This document shows, in pieces, positions 30,861 through 32,234 of a stretch of DNA of 32,234 bases (positions are counted from its first letter, which is position 1; each line of letters opens with the position of its first letter). The DNA comes from Alphaproteobacteria bacterium MarineAlpha5_Bin7 (GTDB lineage: Bacteria > Pseudomonadota > Alphaproteobacteria > HIMB59 > GCA-002718135), in NCBI GenBank assembly GCA_002938195.1, contig PTKX01000013.1, positions 1-32,234 of the forward strand, written 5' to 3'. Under the pieces are notes generated by a model. The model made no database searches and was not told where the DNA came from. It was given only the letters and a program-made list of their open reading frames with translations. Position numbers and translations under genes: made by a program.

Positions 30861-32234
30861 TTAAAGATCAAAAATCTTTCCAGGATTCATTATATTATTT
30901 GGATCAATAGTTTTTTTTATATTTTTCATTAATGGCATATTATCAGAGTGTTCTTTTATTAGATATTCTTTTTTATTTATTCCTATTCCGTGCTCACCTG
31001 TTACTGTACCTTCGAACTCTAAAGCCTTATCAATTAAAATATTACTAAAATTTCTTATTTTATCATGATCTTCTTTTTTATTAGGGTCATACATAATAGC
31101 TACATGAAAATTGCCATCACCAACATGGCCAACCATTGGGGCACTCAAGCCATATTTTTTAATTTCTTTTTCAGCAAATTTGATACATTCAACAAGATTA
31201 GAGATGGGCACGCAAACATCAGTTGTATAAATTCTTATGTTATTGTGTTGAGATTTAATTGAATAATAAGCCTCATGTCTTGCTTTCCACAATTTATTTC
31301 TATCTTCTGTACTTTCAGCCCACTTAAACTCAGTGCCATTATTATTTTTTGATATTTCATTTACTATTTCAATTGATTCACGATTAGATGCTTCGCTTCC
31401 ATGAAATTCATAAAATAAAGTTGGCTGAACCTCTAAATCTTCTAGTTTGGAATATTTTATACTAATCTCCATTTGATCTCTATTAAGCATTTCAATTCTA
31501 GCTATTGGTACACCATATTGAATGATTTCCTGAGCAGTTAATATTGCTGATTCTAGGTCTGTAAATTGACAAACGGCACTCATTATATTTTCAGGTATTG
31601 GTGATAAACGAAGATGCACCTCTGTTATTATTCCTAACGTTCCCTCTGAGCCAATAAAAAGATTAGTTAGATTATATCCAGCTGATGTTTTTTTTGCTCT
31701 TGATCCAGTTTTAATAATATCACCATTAGGCAGAACAACTGTCAAACCAGTTACGACTGTTCTCATTGTTCCATATCTTACTGCCATTGTTCCGGAAGCA
31801 GATGTTGCAGCCATACCACCAAGAGAAGCATCCGATCCAGGATCAATTGGGAAAAAGAGTCCTTTATCTTTTAATTCTTCATTTAATTGTTTTCTAGTTA
31901 CATAAGCTTGAACACGACAATCAAAGTCTTCAGTGTTTATTGATAAAACTTTATTCATATTTTCTAGAGAAATTGTTATCCCTTTATCATTAGCTACAAC
32001 ATTACCTTCAAGAGAAGTTCCTGTTCCAAAAGGAACAATTGGAATAGAATTTTGATTACAATAATTAGCTAATTTTGATATTTCTTCATTATTATTTGGA
32101 AAAACAACAGCAATTGGAAGAATTGGGTCAAAAATATCCTCTCCTCTTGCATAATTTGACTTTACTGCATCAGAAGTACTAAATCTATCTCCTAATATTT
32201 CTGTAAGTTTTTTTTGCAATTTCTCAGTTTCCAT
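30861..32234 (-). CDS. FAD-linked D-lactate dehydrogenase/glycolate oxidase GlcD-type subunit
   Basis: A 457-residue FAD-binding oxidoreductase of the VAO/GlcD family. The FAD-binding PFGTGTSLEG (68-77), DPGSDASLGGM (131-141) and GSEGTLGI segments are clear, and the C-terminal half carries VGHVGDGNFH and TGEHGIG, typical of cytochrome-type D-lactate dehydrogenases. The YARGEDIFDP start (28-37) also favours D-lactate dehydrogenase. The visible ATG is exactly the last bases of the window, so the true start may lie further out, although the length is already near the family norm. It ends 6 bases from the GntR gene, tail to tail. It probably oxidises a D-2-hydroxy acid such as D-lactate and passes electrons to the respiratory chain. 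A 2-hydroxyglutarate or glycolate substrate is an alternative. Confidence 0.88.
   Translation of the reverse strand: METEKLQKKLTEILGDRFSTSDAVKSNYARGEDIFDPILPIAVVFPNNNEEISKLANYCNQNSIPIVPFGTGTSLEGNVVANDKGITISLENMNKVLSINTEDFDCRVQAYVTRKQLNEELKDKGLFFPIDPGSDASLGGMAATSASGTMAVRYGTMRTVVTGLTVVLPNGDIIKTGSRAKKTSAGYNLTNLFIGSEGTLGIITEVHLRLSPIPENIMSAVCQFTDLESAILTAQEIIQYGVPIARIEMLNRDQMEISIKYSKLEDLEVQPTLFYEFHGSEASNRESIEIVNEISKNNNGTEFKWAESTEDRNKLWKARHEAYYSIKSQHNNIRIYTTDVCVPISNLVECIKFAEKEIKKYGLSAPMVGHVGDGNFHVAIMYDPNKKEDHDKIRNFSNILIDKALEFEGTVTGEHGIGINKKEYLIKEHSDNMPLMKNIKKTIDPNNIMNPGKIFDL

Noticed and set aside
1-32234. Mobile element, prophage, CRISPR or defence system
   Set aside because: No transposase, integrase, phage, Cas or toxin-antitoxin gene, no long direct repeats and no regularly spaced repeat array were seen.

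Overview
The window is AT-rich, densely packed bacterial DNA with no gene-free stretch longer than about 140 bases. Adjacent genes often overlap by a few bases, and convergent genes often share stop-codon bases. Base composition, gene packing, glutathione-dependent formaldehyde genes (frmA and an frmB-type hydrolase), twin-arginine binding proteins and a dehydratase that closely resembles the Rhizobium L-arabinonate dehydratase all suggest a streamlined marine alphaproteobacterium (SAR11-, HIMB59- or AEGEAN-169-like). That placement is inference. No rRNA, tRNA, transposase, CRISPR array or phage gene was seen.

The window reads as a catabolic island for sugars and sugar acids. (1) 1-7447, plus strand: a dense operon with three enolase-superfamily dehydratase/racemase genes, a DapA-family aldolase, an IlvD/Edd [2Fe-2S] aldonate dehydratase, 2-dehydro-3-deoxygalactonokinase (dgoK) and KDPGal aldolase (dgoA). 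It holds a complete phosphorylative De Ley-Doudoroff route and a candidate non-phosphorylative aldolase. (2) 7497-13120: a Pot-type ABC importer (ATPase; Tat-exported binding protein; two permeases), split by a minus-strand pair encoding a ROK-family kinase and a NagB-like protein. (3) 13120-17515: three short-chain dehydrogenases, a PLP desulfhydrase/deaminase-like enzyme and a xylose-isomerase-like TIM barrel, substrate unknown. (4) 17505-20297: frmA and an S-formylglutathione hydrolase facing a phytanoyl-CoA-dioxygenase-family oxygenase, possibly a module that makes and removes formaldehyde. (5) 20426-27180: a ribose-type ABC importer followed by an alcohol dehydrogenase, an SMP-30-type lactonase and another enolase-superfamily enzyme, an order that reads like import, oxidation, lactone opening and dehydration. 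(6) 27177-29163, minus strand: a three-gene membrane lipid-type cassette of a desaturase, a 63-residue membrane protein and a fatty-acid-hydroxylase-family enzyme. (7) 29298-30854: a PanB-like protein and a GntR/FCD regulator. (8) 30861-32234, minus strand: a D-lactate dehydrogenase/glycolate-oxidase-type flavoprotein that starts at the window edge.

The strongest regulatory signal is the 11-base palindrome TTGTCAGACAA. It occurs in two divergent intergenic regions (20330-20340 and 29180-29190) and fits the TNGTNNNACNA operator shape of the FadR/FCD branch of GntR regulators; one such regulator is encoded at 30183-30854. Both binding-protein genes have a strong GGGAGG Shine-Dalgarno sequence and are followed by a strong RNA hairpin. 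One of these hairpins lies inside the first codons of the next gene.
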